DNA from: Holacanthus passer
Lineage: Eukaryota > Chordata > Actinopteri > Pomacanthidae
Assembly: GCA_025331565.1 (NCBI GenBank)
Contig: JAFREQ010000095.1
Coordinates: forward strand, 124,001 to 188,000
Direction of reading: 5' to 3'
DNA: 64,000 nucleotides
The notes beneath the pieces are model-generated. The model did no database searches. It worked only from the letters and a program-made list of their open reading frames with translations, and was not told where the DNA came from. Position numbers and translations under genes: made by a program. Shown here piece after piece: positions 10,822 through 25,400 of this stretch (position 1 is the first letter of the stretch; each line of letters opens with the position of its first letter).

Positions 10822-11510
10822 AGTGGAGGCCCCTTCATTGACGGGATGTAGACTCTGTTCTGATGTTGGTGGCCTGGTTGGTTTTTATTGCACTGCCTCT
10901 GCCATGTTAGCTCTGTGGTGACCTGGACTACAACTAGTGACCAACCTACTTTTACTCTCTGTCGTCTGTGGTTATCAGGTGAAACATGTGAGAATGCATG
11001 ACACTAACATCCGTAGGTTCAAAGTGCCAAAATGCATCTCAGTAGATGGTCGAACATTTGCACGTCGTCATAACAACAAATGTGGAAGAGAGTTCTCTTT
11101 ATATTTTGGTCCATTTTTTTCCTAAAATGTGGTGAAACAACGTAATGATCCAGAAAAAAAACATCCATATTTTTAATAGCATGCAGGTTTTTTACCTACT
11201 TCTGCATAAAAAGTTTCATTCTACTGAAGATGATGTTGAAAAGCTTTACATGAGCTAACTGTGCAGTAGATATTTTGTAAAGTTAACATTTCCTGTCAGG
11301 CGAGTTCTTACTTTGTACATTTTCTGTGAAAGTATTGAGCATTTTGCACATGATCCTCAAAGTGTTTTATTCTGACTGTACATATCATGCCGGGCAGTTG
11401 GATTTTACATTTTAATTCTATTGTACAGTGCCATGCTACTTTTTAAGTGTTCCAGATCATATGTAAATATTTATTTTGTTAAAAAATAAAGTTTGTGAGC
11501 TGTGTATGAG
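10822..11510 (+). other. 3' untranslated region of the RING-finger gene
   Basis: AT-rich, no open frame of note, ending just after the AATAAA at 11485-11490. It carries several ATTTA/TATTTT-type motifs near its end, but no clear cluster of AU-rich elements. Confidence 0.6.
11485..11490 (+). terminator. Poly(A) signal AATAAA of the RING-finger gene
   Basis: Canonical AATAAA about 660 bases after the stop codon, followed within 40 bases by a GT/T-rich stretch (TTGCCTTCTTGTTTTTG) typical of a cleavage-site downstream element. Confidence 0.6.
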
Positions 11511-11514
11511 AACT

Positions 11515-13020
11515 GACTTTGCCTTCTTGTTTTTGCGGCAGATTCAGATTATGAACACAGGTGAGAGTTTGTGAGCTGATAACACTTTATATTTATCAGG
11601 ATCAAAACATGCTGATACAAAAAAAAATATGTACATCTGGCAAATTTAAGTGATGTTCGTACCAAAAACATTAAATTATACAACGATAGAGACCAACAGG
11701 CGTAGCTGAAGATCAAATTAGATTTTCCATGCAACAGGACAAAGATGACCTGGTGTTTTTTTCCATGGAAGAGAAGTAAATGCATTGGCATCACACCTGG
11801 AAAGCTCTGAAATTGTAGCTGATATCAATGTGCCTTGATATGGATGAATATTTACAGCAATTTAATAATTCATAGTGCTATCAAGTGAGGTACCTTTTGA
11901 CATGACAGCAGGTCATCATCAGTCACATCTGATGACTGTTATCCTGCCTGAAAACAATTAGAAAAACATGCTTTTTCAAATACATAACGGTGCAATTTCA
12001 TTCGTCCGTGGGAATGACGCCAGTGCATCTACTTGACACCCACATCATGCGAACGACAACCTGTCTGGATTTAAAGGCGCAGGAGCAGATATTTCCCTTT
12101 GTGCTTTAAATACAGTCAGACACTTCCAAGTCCTTGACCTAAATGCTGGCTGCATACTAATACACCTCCAGGCAGGAAAAAAAATGAAATGAAAAGTAAA
12201 CACAGGAAGAAATAAGCTTCCCTTTGTTTCCAACACTGGTACCTTTTGAAGGTACAAAAATCAAAAGGCAGAATAACATCTGTTTTTCAATTCCACCATA
12301 AAATGGAGAAATTCTCAAAGTAATACTAAATTTGGTCAGAAACAATTCAGAAATCACACTTATCTACACGTCTGACATCAAAAATTGACCGATGGTGGTC
12401 AACAATACTTGAAAGATGAAAGTTTAGATACGATTATATTAGCAAAGCCCTGAAATTCTGTCAGTCATGCAGGAACTGAATCGTACTGCAATGAAATGCA
12501 GTGACTTGAGCCACATCCAGACACATACAGGCTAACATAACACTCTGAACTGAATATAGGCCTCTGGCTGCTCCCGAGCATGCGAGTGGAGAGATATGAG
12601 AGCAGAACCAAAATAGCTCTCATGCCCTAAATTCCATATTAAAGTCACTGGTCACAGCGTTCAAAAATGACGCTTTCCAAAAATCATTTTCCAACAATAT
12701 TCTACTTTTCTATTTGCAGCTGACATACAAAAACTAGGAAAGTGATGTGTGTTTTTGAACATTAGCATGACATAATGAGACTTAAAGGGCTGGTTGTAAA
12801 GTCATCTGCAGATGTGTAGCCTGACAGTCACAGGTCACAGGTCAGATCCAGTGAAGAGCTGATGTCCATTCACTGCCATGCATCCTGTCAAAGTGCCCTT
12901 AAGAACCACCTTATCACACCACCACGCATGTCCTGCCCAGTCACCCACTTTGGATAAGAAGCTAAAAATGGAAACCACAAGCTTCCTTTCTTTCTTGAAG
13001 GGTGACATTAAATGTGTCGA
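11515..13020. other. Gap between convergent 3' ends
   Basis: AT-rich DNA with no supported exon on either strand. It separates the end of the RING gene (plus) from that of mtmr11 (minus). A longer mtmr11 3' UTR could extend into it, because the signal at 13027-13032 may not be the only one used. Confidence 0.5.
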
Positions 13021-13026
13021 CAGCAT

Positions 13027-13032
13027 TTTATT
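13027..13032 (-). terminator. mtmr11: Candidate poly(A) signal of mtmr11
   Basis: TTTATT on the plus strand (AATAAA on minus) lies about 390 bases past the mtmr11 stop codon. It is the nearest canonical signal, giving a short 3' UTR. Use of a more distal site cannot be excluded. Confidence 0.45.
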
Positions 13033-13420
13033 ATACTGTACGATGTGCTTCGGAAGTTCTGTTTGTTTACATTATTAAGAATCTTCAGCCCTTATTATTT
13101 TTGCCTCAGATATATTCATCAGCTGAATATTGAATACTAAGATTTTCTTTACAAATATACAAAACAGTTGTCACATTTTTTTAATACAGTACTGACGATA
13201 AGTAACAGAGTCAAGAGCTCTTGCACTGATTATTTCCTACTATTGCAGTTCACTGTCGTCCACCCGAATGTTTATCATCACCTTGTAATCAAATACGGTG
13301 TGACGGGGGACACACGTCTGGGCCTCCTCAGTACATGATGCCAGCAACACTGTGCAGGCAGGTGATTTGGTAGGACCCGGTCTCTATCATATGTAGAAGA
13401 GTTAAGATGAGGACCAGACC

Positions 13421-16400
13421 TCAGGAAGCTATCGAGGAGCCGTTGCTCTTAGGCAGCTTGGCGTTGCTGGGTGCTGGGTAATAGCGCTGGTCAGGGCGAG
13501 CCTCTGTTACTGAAGAGTGCCCAAACAGGAAGGTGTGCTTGTTGCTGCTGCCATTGTCTTTGTGGCCGGGCCTGGATGGTGGAGCTGACGCGGGCGGGGG
13601 GCCCCTGGAGGTCTGGTGGTTGGTGGAGGTATGAGGGGGCGCCGCTCTGGGCGTCACCGCGCTCTGAGGCCTCTGCGCCGGGAAGAGGAAGGTGCCGTTG
13701 TTGGTGTTTTGGTTCAGGTTGGTGTCGGTCCGCCGGGGCTCGGCCATCTTGGTGGGTGGGTTCGGATCCGTGCCGGTGGACACTTGTGCGAGCTTTTCTT
13801 TGAGCTGCTGCACCTCCAAGGCGAGCCGCTCCACAGGGTGGGGGTGGTTTGCGGAGATGGGGTGTGAGAACGCCTGAAGATGGAAAGCAACATGGTCAGT
13901 TTCTTAATGTAGGTCACTACATTTTTAAGAATTATCACTCAAATCATCATTAAAAAAGTCAGATGTTCTGTATCTTATTGTCAACAAATTCCATGAAAAG
14001 ACCAGAACAAACAGTGAATAGATCCTACTGCAAACTATTGTCCGTGGTCAAAGCCTGATATATCTCTGTTGTTACACACTGTTGCACTGGTTGACATGTT
14101 CCTTCAATACAATAGATACTGTATTTATCTTGAGTCCATCTCACACCCACCATCCTGCTGCTGTAAATAATCTCTGCTGCACCAAATGTGTCTTAATCCA
14201 CGGCTGAAAATAGTCCAAAACAAACACACTATTTACTCTTGTTTGAGTACGTGACAAACATTAGAGCGCTCAGCAACATAGCAAGGTACCAGTTTATTAG
14301 GTACACCTGTACAATCTAAACAGCAAACAATGCTACCTCCTACCTGGTGTTTGTTGATGCTGTTAGAGAGGGGTGTAGTAAATTTTGATGATGTAGTTAG
14401 TGTTTTTGTTGTCTTGCATGACTCTAAACAACTCTCACGTATAATGCACTTCAGTACAACTGTGAAAAAGCAACAAAACTCCTCACAAACAACCACATTA
14501 AACAGGAGGTTCTTGCTGTAGCTCTCCAGGCAATGAAACAGCAGCTAACTGGTGTTTGTTTTAGAAGCACTAATGTTCAGTGATTTTGGAATGAATAGAT
14601 ATTTTGTGTCAAAGCCGCTAAGAGGAAAAAAGGGGACTGTGTTGGCCTGGAGGGGCAGTTTAATGGCGTGTGAAATCGAAGGGAAAACACTTAAATTACA
14701 CGAAAGCACAGAATTTATCTCTCTACACTGTTAACCTGAGCTGCTCTTTAGTGGTTTTTACTTGCTCCTCTACAGCTCCCTTAAATAGATGACTGCACCC
14801 ACCCACACAGCCCTCAACTATTCTTAACATCACCATGGGGACACTGATAGACGAGGCTGTTGTACAGACATCACAGAGGCTGCACCACCTCCACAACGGG
14901 AGTCGATCGACAGCCCGAACTAATCTGCACATCAAAGAGAAGACGTCACGATGTGAGAGCGGATACGTGGAGCCGGCCGGATGTTCGTGGGTCAAATATA
15001 ATAAAATATTTGTGGAGGACGTCACCCACTTGATCACCTCAATGACACACATCCTAACCCTAACCCTAACCCTTAGACATTCAACCCCGCAGCATTTAAA
15101 TTAGCCAATGCTGCCGATCTGATGGTTCAGTGAACTGACTGCTGCAATGTTTCTTAAATAAACTAGTTTGATATCATTGGGTTTAGCCCCTAAATGATGT
15201 CATCAGTGTTCCCCCTGATATCTACAGATACAGTATTGGATAAAGGTATAAATACTAAATAGCCTTTTCTGTTTGTGGTTCACCACTTCAACTGACACCC
15301 CCTGATTCTGTTGTAGCACCAAAGAATCAGAGCAACTCCTAAACTTTACTCTCTGCTCACTTTTAATGTTTTGAAACTCAGGTGTCTGTGCCGAGTTATA
15401 AAAACAGCTACTGGAGACGATAACGAATTCCTCTCAACTCACTAACTTTAAAATTCAAAGGAATATGTCACTCAGTTGAATGACGTGTGTTTTTAGACGA
15501 TCTTGCGTAATAGTGGAGTTCTGGGACCGAGGCATTGGCTGCAGTTTAACAGGCTTTCTGACAATAATAAAAACATAAAATAACACCAGTGGTTTCAAAC
15601 CTCTCTGGCTTTTTACCCCTTAAAACAAAGCAATGTTTAGTTGTGGCTCCTCATCACACATAATGGCCTTAATGTGGACAGTTCAGCCAGAGAACATATT
15701 GTTTCATTGAAAAGATTTTTAGAGAAAAAACAGAAAAGCCAGAAAAAGGTGTGACACAGTGTGTGTGTATATATATATATATATAATTTAATTATCTGGG
15801 GACTCCTCAGATTTTGGGAATGTCAGGTTGGGAGAAACTACTTTATGTAAAAGAGGGCATCTTGAAATACATATTTATGAACCACTAACAAAAACATATG
15901 ATCCCGATTGACAACACAATTCTGATTAAGAGCTTTTCTTTATTTACTTCATTTATTTTCATATTTCCAAACTGCCTACAGGACACTTTCAACATACCTG
16001 TGCATGGAGCGCCCCCCGGAGGTAGCACTCCCTCCACAGGCCCATGCAAGGTCCCATGAGGAGGGGCAGCAAAGGCTCATAGGGGTCAAGTGGTCCTTGT
16101 GGTCCGGAGGAGGAGGTGAGGCCATGAGGAAACTCAGTCAGGGCCCAGGCTTTCAGCAGCCTCTCCAGGCCAGGCACGTTCTCGGAGGACGCCGCCCTCC
16201 GGTGGCTCTTCTTGTAAACGCCTGAGCTGCTGCTGCGCCAGGGGAGCAGGTTGGCGGGACAGGAGAAGGTGCCTCGAGAGAGGAGGAAGACCGAGCCGGG
16301 GATGGTGTCAGTCAGCTGGGGGGCAAATGTAGGAGGAAAATATACTGTCAGTCACAATTTTAAGAGGTAGATATCTAAATAGTTTTATTCACAGTGAAAA

Positions 16401-19400
16401 GCTACTGTCTTGTATTGTGGGTCTCAACCATGTGCCATGAAGTGATTTGCACACCTCTAAATTGGTGGTCAGTTTAAAAGGCATTATGGTCCACCTGTGC
16501 ACAAGGAGTCGATTTGAAGTGGGTGCATGTTTTTTGACTACCACATGAGGGAGCAGTGGCCTTTTGCAAATACTCAGAGCATTGAAAGATGTGAGCTCAG
16601 TCATGATATCAGACAATTTGCCAGTAACAAAATCTGTAACAGTCCATCTCATTCTCTGGTACTGATAATCCCTCATAATGTACTGACAAACCTTTTTACC
16701 TTTATTCATCAGTGAAGATTATAGATGAAAAACAATTTGCTTTCTAGCAGCACCATCATCTGTCTATGCACAAGATTGACCACTAGAGGGTGTGTTGCAT
16801 CATATAGGAGCAGGGAGCCTTACTCTGTGTGTGTCTGGGTTGGTGTTGAGGTTGCCATTGAGCAGCGGTTGGAGTGGAGGGATTGGGGGGACAGGTTGGG
16901 TGAAACGGTCTCGTCTGTGCTTGCTGTATTGCAGGGCCCAGTCCCACACCGGGGGCAGAGGAGGGTCGGATGGGTCTGAGGAAGAATCTGGATGAAGCAT
17001 GTCTCTCCAGCCATTGACTGGTGTGTAGGACTGCCCGAGGTTCTGGGTAGAACAGGATACACATTTCAAATGTTTACGTTGCTCTCAATTTTCTGTTAAA
17101 TGCCAACTTTTATTTTCAGTTACTTCACCAATAAATCTATAGATCCAGCAGTATTCCTATGCCAGAAAACAATATTGTAATGACTTTAAAATGGAATAAA
17201 ATGTCACTGTTTGACTATAAAGATGACTCGATTATTATTCTAATTAATACAGTGCACAGGAAAGCCTTTCAGACCATCAGGGAGAAAATGCCAAAGCCCC
17301 TCTCAGGTGTCTGGTACCTGGGAGCGCTTGCATCTCTCTCGCTGGCAGTTGGCCAGGAAGGTGGAGAAGAGTGGCAGGTGGATGCTGTCGTGCAAGGCCA
17401 ACAGGAAGTCGTCTGTCAGCTGGAAGCGAGAGGGATACTGGGACAACAGCTGCCAAACACAGTCCAGGAAGAGCAGGAAGACTGGAGCCTGCAGGGACAG
17501 AGGGGAGAGAAGGGAAGCTAGTAGGTGAGTAAACTTTATTTCTATAACGTCTTTCATAACCAGAGAAGATGCTTCACATGTGCACATAAAAGACATACAA
17601 TAAAATACAACTATAATTTCAGGTATAGTCCATAGTTGCATAGTTAAACTTCTAAACACAACAGTGCAGCTTTGGTGTGACGTCTCACCTCCTCCTTGTC
17701 GTTGTCCCGGTGGTAGTTGATGCGGCTGTAGAAGCGGTGGCCGCCCATCACCCACTCCTTCTGCACCAGGCCCTGGAAACCGTGCTGGGTCCGACAGTGG
17801 GGGTCACACATCACCTGCACCAGGCTGGATACCACGCAGCTCATGTCCCGGTCGTCCGCTTCTGGAACGTCCAAACAGAGGGAGCACATGATGAAAGGTC
17901 TCCAAACTCCTAATCTATTAACTGACGCTTATTTTACATCCACCTGTTGGAGATGTGGCAGGACATACAGTCTCCTGCACTGCTCAACACACTGATATCA
18001 CTGTGTCTTTATGAGTGTTTGGCATCGATTGTAAAATGTGATGAGTAACTTAAGAGAGATGAACTTTAATTATGCATCAAGCTCAAATGGTTTTCAATTT
18101 TAGAGCACCACCCGGGACACACAACCCTATAATTTACAACCACCATTTCATTCTGCTCTCATTCCTCTTAAGGCTTATTATGTGTCTGACAATAGCGAGA
18201 GAGGGAGAGAAAGAAAGTGACAAAGATAATATTGACACGACAGACCTGCTGATAAAAATGATGATGTCAAAGACAAAGAGCCAGTGCCAGACACAACAGG
18301 GGACGAGGGAGAGGTTCCCTGAGAGACAAAGTTTTCTCGGGCCAGTGTAGTGAGTCATTTCTGCAGTGGGGTATTTACTGCTGATTCAGCCATTGTCAGA
18401 TCTGCCGCAACACAGGGGTTTAAACACGACTGATATACGAACCTCTCAGCTCAACAGGCGTCATAATGACCGGTCTGATGTTAGTCACTTACAGCTACAG
18501 AGTGGTAAAGATGGTCACACACCACCAGCAGCAAGTAGTAAACAGCCTCAGCTGAAAACAGCCATTGTTTGAGTGATGCAGTGCTGAGTCTGTCTCTCTG
18601 GGTGTTTATGAACGCACCACAGGCATTTGTTGATAGAAATCAACAACAGCCTTCTGTAAAATGAGTCATAAAATGGAATCTAAGGACTTCTGCAAAATCT
18701 TTTCTTTCAAAATGGCCCTTCTTTGGTCCCTCTTCCTCCACTGTCAGACAGACATATAAGTGCAACTTGAATGGCAAACAAAAATTCAATGTTACTGTTT
18801 CTTAGTAGCCTAATAATGTCAAGGTCACAAGTCAGAACAATAATAACACCACCAAGCAGTTGGCAAAAACTTGAGGAGGTGAAAGCTGAAGACCTTGTGG
18901 ACGGGACACTCTGAGGTCACCCTCACTGCATGTTTGGGTTTACCTCGTCTGTCCGGTAGCATCACCTGATCCCACTCACGGCCAGGCGGTGATCAGCTGA
19001 CACCTCTACCCCACAACAAACAGTCAGCATCTTCCTTTTCATTACACACAGACACATAGAGGTGACCTTCTTGTTCAAAGGGGGACACTCCAACAACATC
19101 ATGTTTGTGGTGCCTCTCAAAAAAAGTCCAGCCCCTCTCCAGAAGTTTGGTCCGAGAGCCAGTGCTGTTTGAAGAGATGATCCAATCTATACATACTGCT
19201 GGTGCTCTACCAGACCCTTCACCTGCACTAACAGACTTGCTGTACTACTAAAGTTCAAACCAGTACTAAACTTTAAAAACAGGCCCAGTCACCACCAAAA
19301 TATCACACAATGCATAACATACACAACTGCATTACAACTCTCCCAGACAGGCAGTCACAGAAATTTACAATAGTACAGTGAATGCCATCAATCTATAACA

Positions 19401-22400
19401 CAGTTTTGTGAGGAATAAATGTCTTATTATAATTAGGTTTAGAAAGTGCAGTTTGCTTTGTATTAAAACTTTTATCAAGTGTATCAAGGTCTTGAGATCA
19501 ACTTACATCTTCAATAATATGTCTTAATTTCATGCCATCAATCATTTCCAGGAGGCAGATGTCCTGTTTATCATATATGGAGACTATCTGGCCTCTCAGA
19601 AGCAAACACAACTGTTGCAGTCTGCTGTAACCGCATCTTTAAAAGCATGTTGTATGGAGGCCTATTGACAGTGTGCATGTAGGCTCAGTGGAGTGTGCTT
19701 GTTGCTGGTATATAGCTACTTCAGGGCAAGCCCTAATGTGGGATTAATGAGAGGGAGGCGCCTTGAATAATGAATGGATTGAACAATATGAGCCGGGGTG
19801 TGGGTCACGTGACTCACCTTGCAGTGCCACAGTCAGGTGACCGCCACGAAGCAGGCAGGCGACTTCTGAAGCTTTCTTCAAACAGGACCTGAGGACAGAG
19901 AGTGAGGCTGATTATATCAAATCAGATTACTCTCATTACAGTTACAAACACAGTGATCCCATTACACATATGTCCAAAAATTGCTGTTAATTACTTAGAA
20001 ACAAATTAAAAAGTTTTGCACATACTAATGTTATAATGTTAAAACCTGTCAGAGGTAAAAGGTTTCCTTGAAATTTCTCTAAATACTGATTCATTTTTCC
20101 TTTGCATTAATTCAGTTATACAATGGCCAATCAGAGCTGTTACCTGGTGTAGTCTAGCCAGTGGGTGCTTTCCAGGGTAGATAACCATTTGTCATCAGGC
20201 ACTGACACAGATGTGGAGATATCTAGAAGTCAAAACAGGAGGAAGACAAATCATGTTCAGACATTATGTATCAGTACAAACGCATAAAAGCCTTAAAAGG
20301 CATCAGTGCATCTCTGCGCACCCTTGCAGGTTAGAATCAGCACACAACAGCAGACACAACAGTGAGATGAGATATGGAGCACACAGTTAGAAATAAAGCT
20401 TTTTTATAAAAGGTGCAGCAACTAACATAAGATTTTCAGGATATGTAGAGAGTAGTGTGATGAAAACTTCTCTTCTTCTCTGTTCATTATTTACTGCACA
20501 TTACTAAAAGCTTTAATTATACCTGTATCTAGTTACTGTTACTGACAGAGCTGTCTTCATTATTCATAACATTAGATTGGACAACCATTTCACACCAGAG
20601 AGGCTTCCTTCGTCTCAAAAAAAAAAAAACCATCCATATCTTAAAACGACACCCCAAGTGCAAAGTCCACTTAATCTGAGGGGGATTAACCTTTAATACA
20701 AACCCCAAAGTCTATTTTCATTTTCCATGCAGTTGTTGATTAGACCCAGAGCCCACTGCCAGTAATCCGACCAAATACATCTGAGTGGCTGTTTTTACTG
20801 ACAATCCTCTGAGCTGTGAAGCACTCGCCCACAAAAGACAAAACACCGAGCTGACAAATGTGTGAACCGTGATAATCAGGGACCGTTGCACATTGTTCGT
20901 GTGCAGGGTGAGAGAGAGTGTGTGTGAGTGTGAGATAGGTCAGCATTTCAGTTCCAGGGCCAGTGGTTAAAGACAACCATGAGGTTTGTCATCTCTCTGT
21001 TTACCCGACCATGGAATGTGCTGTGCGTGCTTACATGACAAAAACAAGAATAAAGACCGTCTCACAAAGCCTGTGAGCTGCCGTTGTATGAGTGAGAAGA
21101 CCCAACAACTCAAATTATAATTTCAAATTATACTTTTTGAAATGTACATTAAATGCCATAAGAAAAGCAGGATTTTTTCAGAGTCTCAGTGGCTTTAATG
21201 ATACATTAACTCACATTAACTTTAAATAAAGTGAATAAACAAATTTGGATTTTCTGAGTCAGACCTCACATAATAGAGGTTTATATAACCAGCGGAAAAT
21301 GTGGGTGCTTCATTTGTCACTATTCTTTATATGCTTGAGTTTGCTGTGTAAAAATACATATTTGCTCAGGTGTTACGTGTGAATGTGTGTGTTCATGTGT
21401 TCTCCCCACCTCCCAGACAGAGGGCACGTAGGCGGCTGTGTGCCAGCTGGATATCGGCCGGTGAGGGCAGCTCCTCGTCCAGCTCCACCACCACACACAG
21501 AGAGGACTGGCAACCAAACAGGATCATCTCCAGGTTCCTGCAGAACAACATAGAGCTGCTGTGAACACACCTGCAACAAGCCTGGATTACTTTGAAATCA
21601 AGCTGCCTTGTGCACATTTTAGTCATATCTTCGTGAACAGTGGATTTCGCCTCCAAAGATTTGAAAGTTTGAAGTCAAATACCTTTACCAGAGATCACTG
21701 TAAAATTTCCCCTGGTAGCTGGTTTAAATGTAACTTCAATTGGGAGGAAAAAAGCACAGCTGGAAATTGCTCATTAAAAGTGACCGATTTTACAAACAGT
21801 TTAATTAAGTTTCTCATTCATTCAGCATAAAAAAAAAGTAAAAACTTATTCATACAAGTTGAGTCTGCTGCTCTGGCTTCATGCTGTATTAGGCTGTTTT
21901 GAAACTGCAGCCTTGAATAGTTTTAACATCATTCAGTATTTAGGCTGCTGTTTCAGTGAAGGCTATTTCAGGAGATTGGTTTCCTGTGTTAAGACATCTA
22001 TCAAACACATTACTGCATCTTTTCTACAGGATGATTAAAATACACTGATGCTAATTGTGGTGCCAAAGGTGGTTCAGTTGCAGACAGCAGCATATGTTTT
22101 TCTCTCTCATGAGAAATTGACTTCCTCAATCAACTGCTGAGGTGAAGAAGATGTGGACACTTTGTGCTAAAGCTTACAAAAGAAACAATATTCAAACAAT
22201 GGTGATACTAGACAGACCACTCACTCATTGCTGTTTGGCATTTTACAATTAGGAGGGATGGGATTTTTTTGAAGTAGTCCTTCACATTGATTTAGGCTGA
22301 GCTAATGTAGAAAAAGTTACCCACAGGAGATTTGAGGCATAACATCAAACCTGTTATTAGTTTACTGTAACCCATGCTTTGCCTTGAGATAGTTACAGCT

Positions 22401-25400
22401 AACAGTACAGCTAAATCATCTTAAAACACATAGCACACATGCACTAAAAACCATTTGGAAAAACACACACACACACCTTATGTCGTCTTTCTCGTGGTAG
22501 ATGTTGTTCTGGAAGCTGGCCATTCGAAGTAGATCACTGCCTCGGGGGTGTCGCCAACACCAGCGCTGCAACACACAACACGGTTTCATCCCCCTTAATA
22601 ACATGTTCCACATTGTTAAAATTCCCTAAAGCCACTGCCTGCATTTGTGTTCATCTTATAATTTGTGTCACGGGAATGTTAATAAGAAGGGAAAGATGAC
22701 TGCAATTGAAATATAATTGTATTATAATACATAATGTACCCTTGGGGAGGACAAGTGCTTACTTGAATCATTTCTACTTTGTATTATTCTCAAGTTCCAG
22801 AGTTAGTTTTGAAGGTCAGCACTTCTTTCTTAAAGCATTAAAATACAGACTCACACTTGTAATGTTATTTGCAATTGGTTGTGTCTGAACTGGAAAACTG
22901 ATTGCTCCCTTTAATATGTTTCATGAGCATATTTATGATCAGCTCTACCTTTATAGCACATGACATTAGTTTGTGTCTTAGTTCTTTGTTTTTTGAAAGA
23001 GAAACACAAAATATTTCAGAGGATTGAGGCTCTATCACTTTTTTTGCTAACACATGAATTCATGTTCCCACATTCCCAGTCTTAAGAGTGGTGGTAAGTG
23101 AAATCACAGTGTTTCTCATTACTGAGTGCACTCACAGGGATGCGTCCTTCATTGAAGTGGGCGAAGCTTTTCTTCAGCTCGGTGTCTAAAACCTTCTGTG
23201 GAACCACGATGAACCGAGGCAGGCTGACAGGAAACAGAAAGAGCGCTGAGTTTTATTGACAGAAGATAAATGGAAGTGTGATAGCAGCAATGGAGGAGGA
23301 TTTTTTTTTTTTGTTTTCAACATGTCAACAAATTTGACCTTTTAAAACACATGAACTGAGTATACCGTTCTTTGTGCCTTTATAGGAGTTTAGCCTTGGC
23401 TTTGCCTGACATTCTCAGTTTCCTTCATGCTTTGGAAAACAGTGCTTTACAAACATTCTCTTGTCAAGGACTTGGAAGCAGATGTATTCACACATTCCTA
23501 AACAAAAGTGTGGTACTGGCAAATGTAATTTGGCACAGGTTGTCATGTTTTTCTACACTATTGATTAGGAGATAACACTGAGGAATATATATCACAGTAT
23601 TCCACATTTAAAAACCCAACTGACACAAAGGTGTTGGTTACTGTTCACCTGGGGTGTGAATTTACCTGGTGGACATCTCGAAGCGGTCGTTGACTGAGCT
23701 GACTCTCCAGCCCGTGGCCCCACACCTCTCCAGCTCTTGCTCCCAGTCGGGCACAGACTCATACCAGTTCATGTGGGCGTTTCGCCGACGGTTGCTTAGA
23801 AACTGCTTCATTTCTGGAGGAAGATAGTGATTCAAATACTTGTATATTAAATATCTCGTGTCAGAGTGCAAATGCTGTTTTGATGACACTTTTAGAGACA
23901 ATATCAGATACAGTATGTGATGACATTGTGACTTTTTATAATTATATTTTATATAAACACTACATGTCTATTTTGGTAAAACAGGCTTTCAAGTTTTTAT
24001 TGCAAAATAAAACACTGAGCCCACGTGTGGTATAAATCTACAACAGAGGACTAATCAGTGACTAATAGTGCATTAGTCTTGTGTATAAGTAGAGCTGATT
24101 AACTGTGGATTGAACCATTTTCAAGCTTTTCTAACATGATGGTTTGCTATTTTTCTCTGTTTAATAATAATAATACATTGTCAACTGACTAACTTTGGAC
24201 TTTGGACAGCTGGTGGGAAGAAAACAAGCTATTTAAAGATGTGACCTTTATGAGCTTGTGATGAGCATTGTTCCCCATTTTTAGGGCATTTTATCAAATG
24301 ATTGATCAATTAATTGTGGAAATAATGTGCAGCCCTAATCGTGGGGAAGATGTATGGACGGATGTATGGATGTAAGAGCACCCGATTCTGGCCATCCACT
24401 GGAACGTACAGCAGGCACAGCTGACTGTGAGTTGCCTCTTAACAAAACCAGTGTGAGCTCTTCCTTCCTTTTCTATCAAACTAAATTTAGACAATGTTAA
24501 ACTGATGTTGTCCCACGTCCAGCAGATGGAAAGCAAAGCACTGGACACACTTGACCCCTGTGGCAGAGTTGAACAGTAGGTCATCTAATGACTTGTTTCA
24601 GAGGGGGGCTTGCATTATTTATCCAAGTCATTCACAGCCTGGTCAGCCTAGCGTAGCTTTAACATAGCATAATGTATCGTACAGACAGGCTCATATTATG
24701 CTATATGGTGAACAGTCAGTGGCTTGGGTACAATTGGGCATGATAGTTAAGAGCTTTGCTCTTGTTAGCGTGAGTGTGTTATTTGCTGAACGTGAGTTGG
24801 ATTTCTTCTGAGAGCACAATATTGGATTTAATTATCGAGGCTTAAACTTTCACAAATTAAGCTTTTCAATCACTGACAAAATCAGCCCTTGCAAACTTTA
24901 GTCAGCCTCGCCTTGAAACCACTCAAGAGATTTCCTCACATCTGGCCATGGTTTCAAAGACAGCATTTTCATTGCGTCATCATAGAAGAGAATGTTTCAA
25001 ATGTTGCCAACCAGAGAGGATGTGAGCTTTATATATTATTATGGTCTACACAGAAACCAGTATGTTTCCTGTTATAATGCAATATTCTCTCCAGTCTTAA
25101 GAGCTGTAAAATCATGTTATGATGGTACAACAAAAAGCAGAAATAGAGAGACACAAAAATAGATGAAACAGAGTCTAAGTCACGTGTAAATGACAAACAG
25201 TTTTGGGTACATTCTGTCCCTGCAGCTAGTTGGTGAAAACCAAAGTGAGAACAGATTTGATGAAGGCACACCAGGGGAAAAGTTTGAAGGCAAGTACATC
25301 ACATGACTAAGATGTTCAGGCTGCGTTTTGATTCATGTGGGCATTTGCTTCACACTTTCACTGAGCTGCCACTTCTATGAATATTCATCACAGTGAAACA

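Larger units (their letters stand above)
13874..15997 (-). other. mtmr11: mtmr11 last intron
   Basis: Phase-0 intron of about 2.1 kb (GTATGT...CTTCAG on the minus strand). It contains the interstitial telomere-like tract at 15053-15075 and a (GT)n(AT)n tract at 15759-15786. No other exon seen. Confidence 0.7.

Noticed and set aside
10411..10841. Other long frames on both strands over RING exon 2
   Set aside because: Shadows caused by high GC. Only the frame joined to exon 1 contains the zinc ligands.
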